Source: Salinarimonas sp052380005
Lineage (GTDB): Bacteria; Pseudomonadota; Alphaproteobacteria; Rhizobiales; Beijerinckiaceae
DNA: 64,000 nt
Direction: 5' to 3' (one strand)
Assembly: GCA_052380005.1 (NCBI GenBank)
Contig: JBQTCJ010000005.1
This document shows positions 63,299 through 64,000 of this stretch, piece after piece. The position numbers were made by a program, and so were the translations under genes. A model generated the notes under the pieces. That model had not been told where the DNA came from. It saw only the letters and a list, made by a program, of their open reading frames with translations, and made no database searches. Each line of letters starts with the position of its first letter. Positions within the stretch are counted from its first letter, which is position 1.

Positions 63299-64000
63299 CC
63301 GCGCTGCGCAGGGAGCGCCGCGGTGACGGCGGAGGACAGCGTCGCGGCGTCGGCCCACGGCAGGGCGAGATACCGCGCGCCCATCGCCGCTGCGATCTCC
63401 TGCGCCAGCGGCTGGCCGGCGCGGGAAATGTCGACGACGAGGCCGACGATCCCGCGCGCCCGTGCCTCGCGCGCGGCGGCGAGCGCGTCCTCGCGGGCCG
63501 CCTCGCGGCCGGGCTCGCCCGCGCGGCCGATGTTGGTCTTGCCGTCGGTGAGGAGCACGATCACGGGGTCCTCGCCCCTGCGCCGCACGGCGTCGGCGCA
63601 GGCGAGCGCGGCGTCGATGCCCCGCGCGAGCGGCGTCGCGCCCCCTCCGGCGAGGCCGGCGAGCGCCTTCTTGGCGCGGGCGAGGGAGCGTGTCGGCTCC
63701 AGCACGAGCTCGGCCTCGCGGTTGCGGAAGGCGACGAGGGCGACGCGGTCGCGCCGGACGTAGCATTCCGCGAGCAGCAGCTCGACGGCGCCCTTCGCCT
63801 CCGCGAGCCGGGCGAGCGCGGAGGAGCCGGAGGCGTCGACGGCGAAGATCGTGGTGCGGCGGATCGTGGGCTTGCGCACGCCGACGCGAAAATCCTCGCG
63901 CCGCACGGCGACGCGGGGACCGCCCGCGGCGGCATCGCGTCCGCGGGTGCGCAGCGGCTGCCAGGGCGCGGCCGCGCGCAGCGTCGAGACGAGGTCGAGC
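63295..64000 (-). CDS. bchD: Magnesium chelatase subunit D (partial, 5' end outside window)
   Basis: The last 234 residues are present, extending past the right edge. They contain the C-terminal von Willebrand A integrin-like domain: MIDAS motif VDASGSSA (DxSxS), the ATPLARGIDAAL threonine loop and VLLTDGKTN with the MIDAS Asp. This domain contacts BchI during ATP-driven Mg insertion into protoporphyrin IX. bchI is expected beyond the edge. Similar vWA domains occur in cobalt chelatases, but the bchO overlap supports BchD. Confidence 0.92.
   Translation of the reverse strand, partial: LDLVSTLRAAAPWQPLRTRGRDAAAGGPRVAVRREDFRVGVRKPTIRRTTIFAVDASGSSALARLAEAKGAVELLLAECYVRRDRVALVAFRNREAELVLEPTRSLARAKKALAGLAGGGATPLARGIDAALACADAVRRRGEDPVIVLLTDGKTNIGRAGEPGREAAREDALAAAREARARGIVGLVVDISRAGQPLAQEIAAAMGARYLALPWADAATLSSAVTAALPAQRG

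Overview
The window is high-GC, gene-dense chromosomal DNA from an alphaproteobacterium, most likely of the order Hyphomicrobiales. The evidence is alphaproteobacterial gene content (ubiquinol-cytochrome c chaperone next to DUF177, DUF6867 inside a liv operon, the plant/rhizobial type of GshA, PleC-like PAS kinase), FNR/FixK and Irr-type regulatory sites, and a bacteriochlorophyll bchO-bchD pair at the right edge, which makes the organism a phototroph or a close relative of one. A Salinarimonas-like lineage would fit, but that is a guess from gene content only.

Layout. 1-4277 (minus): three consecutive genes of the Clostridium P-47/OrfX (TULIP-fold) family, the last cut by the window edge. 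4503-9165 (plus): a perfect FNR/FixK box and ccoGHIS, the cbb3 oxidase maturation genes, without ccoNOQP beside them. 9386-10277: bacterioferritin-associated ferredoxin and bacterioferritin, each preceded by an Irr/ICE-like box. 10609-16110: a branched-chain amino acid ABC transporter (livHMGF, a DUF6867 gene, livK), followed by a terminator and a 24-residue membrane microprotein. 16418-20359: DUF177, bc1 chaperone, bamE, aspS. 20561-24037: an HD-GYP protein convergent with a PleC-like PAS kinase. 24261-34633: housekeeping genes (murI, trmJ-like, a DsbD-alpha-like protein, yqgE, gshA, ubiK, lgt, an NDUFAF7-like methyltransferase, pgeF, a FolM-like SDR) mixed with small proteins of unknown role. 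34780-37016: a TRAP permease pair. 37020-42385: exported glutathione peroxidase, mgtE, GH25 lipoprotein, a lipid-type methyltransferase, isovaleryl-CoA dehydrogenase. 42407-43748: a palindromic intergenic element abutting the autoregulated-looking promoter of an XRE-cupin regulator and GNAT pair. 43979-54427 (minus): DUF1232, topA, an SDR, purF, cvpA, radA, alr, dnaB. 54663-57200 (plus): a DUF6455-like protein and an SbmA/BacA-like ABC exporter. 57211-57790: a MazEF-type module. 57874-60690: urease maturation genes (ureE, ureF, ureG, hupE/ureJ) without the urease structural genes. 60782-64000: a coiled-coil membrane protein, a c-type cytochrome, bchO and partial bchD.

How the parts fit. Several blocks concern metal and redox supply under low oxygen: CcoI copper export for cbb3 oxidase, ferritin-based iron storage, nickel insertion into urease, magnesium uptake and magnesium chelatase. 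The stand-out feature is the P-47/OrfX-like cluster. These proteins are best known from botulinum neurotoxin gene clusters, and here they occur in an alphaproteobacterium, divergent from a respiratory operon and running off the left edge, where further members or a toxin-like partner could lie. The window also carries three different short palindromic intergenic repeats, one of them inside the ureE-ureF transcription unit.

I saw no tRNA, rRNA, CRISPR array, transposase or prophage gene.
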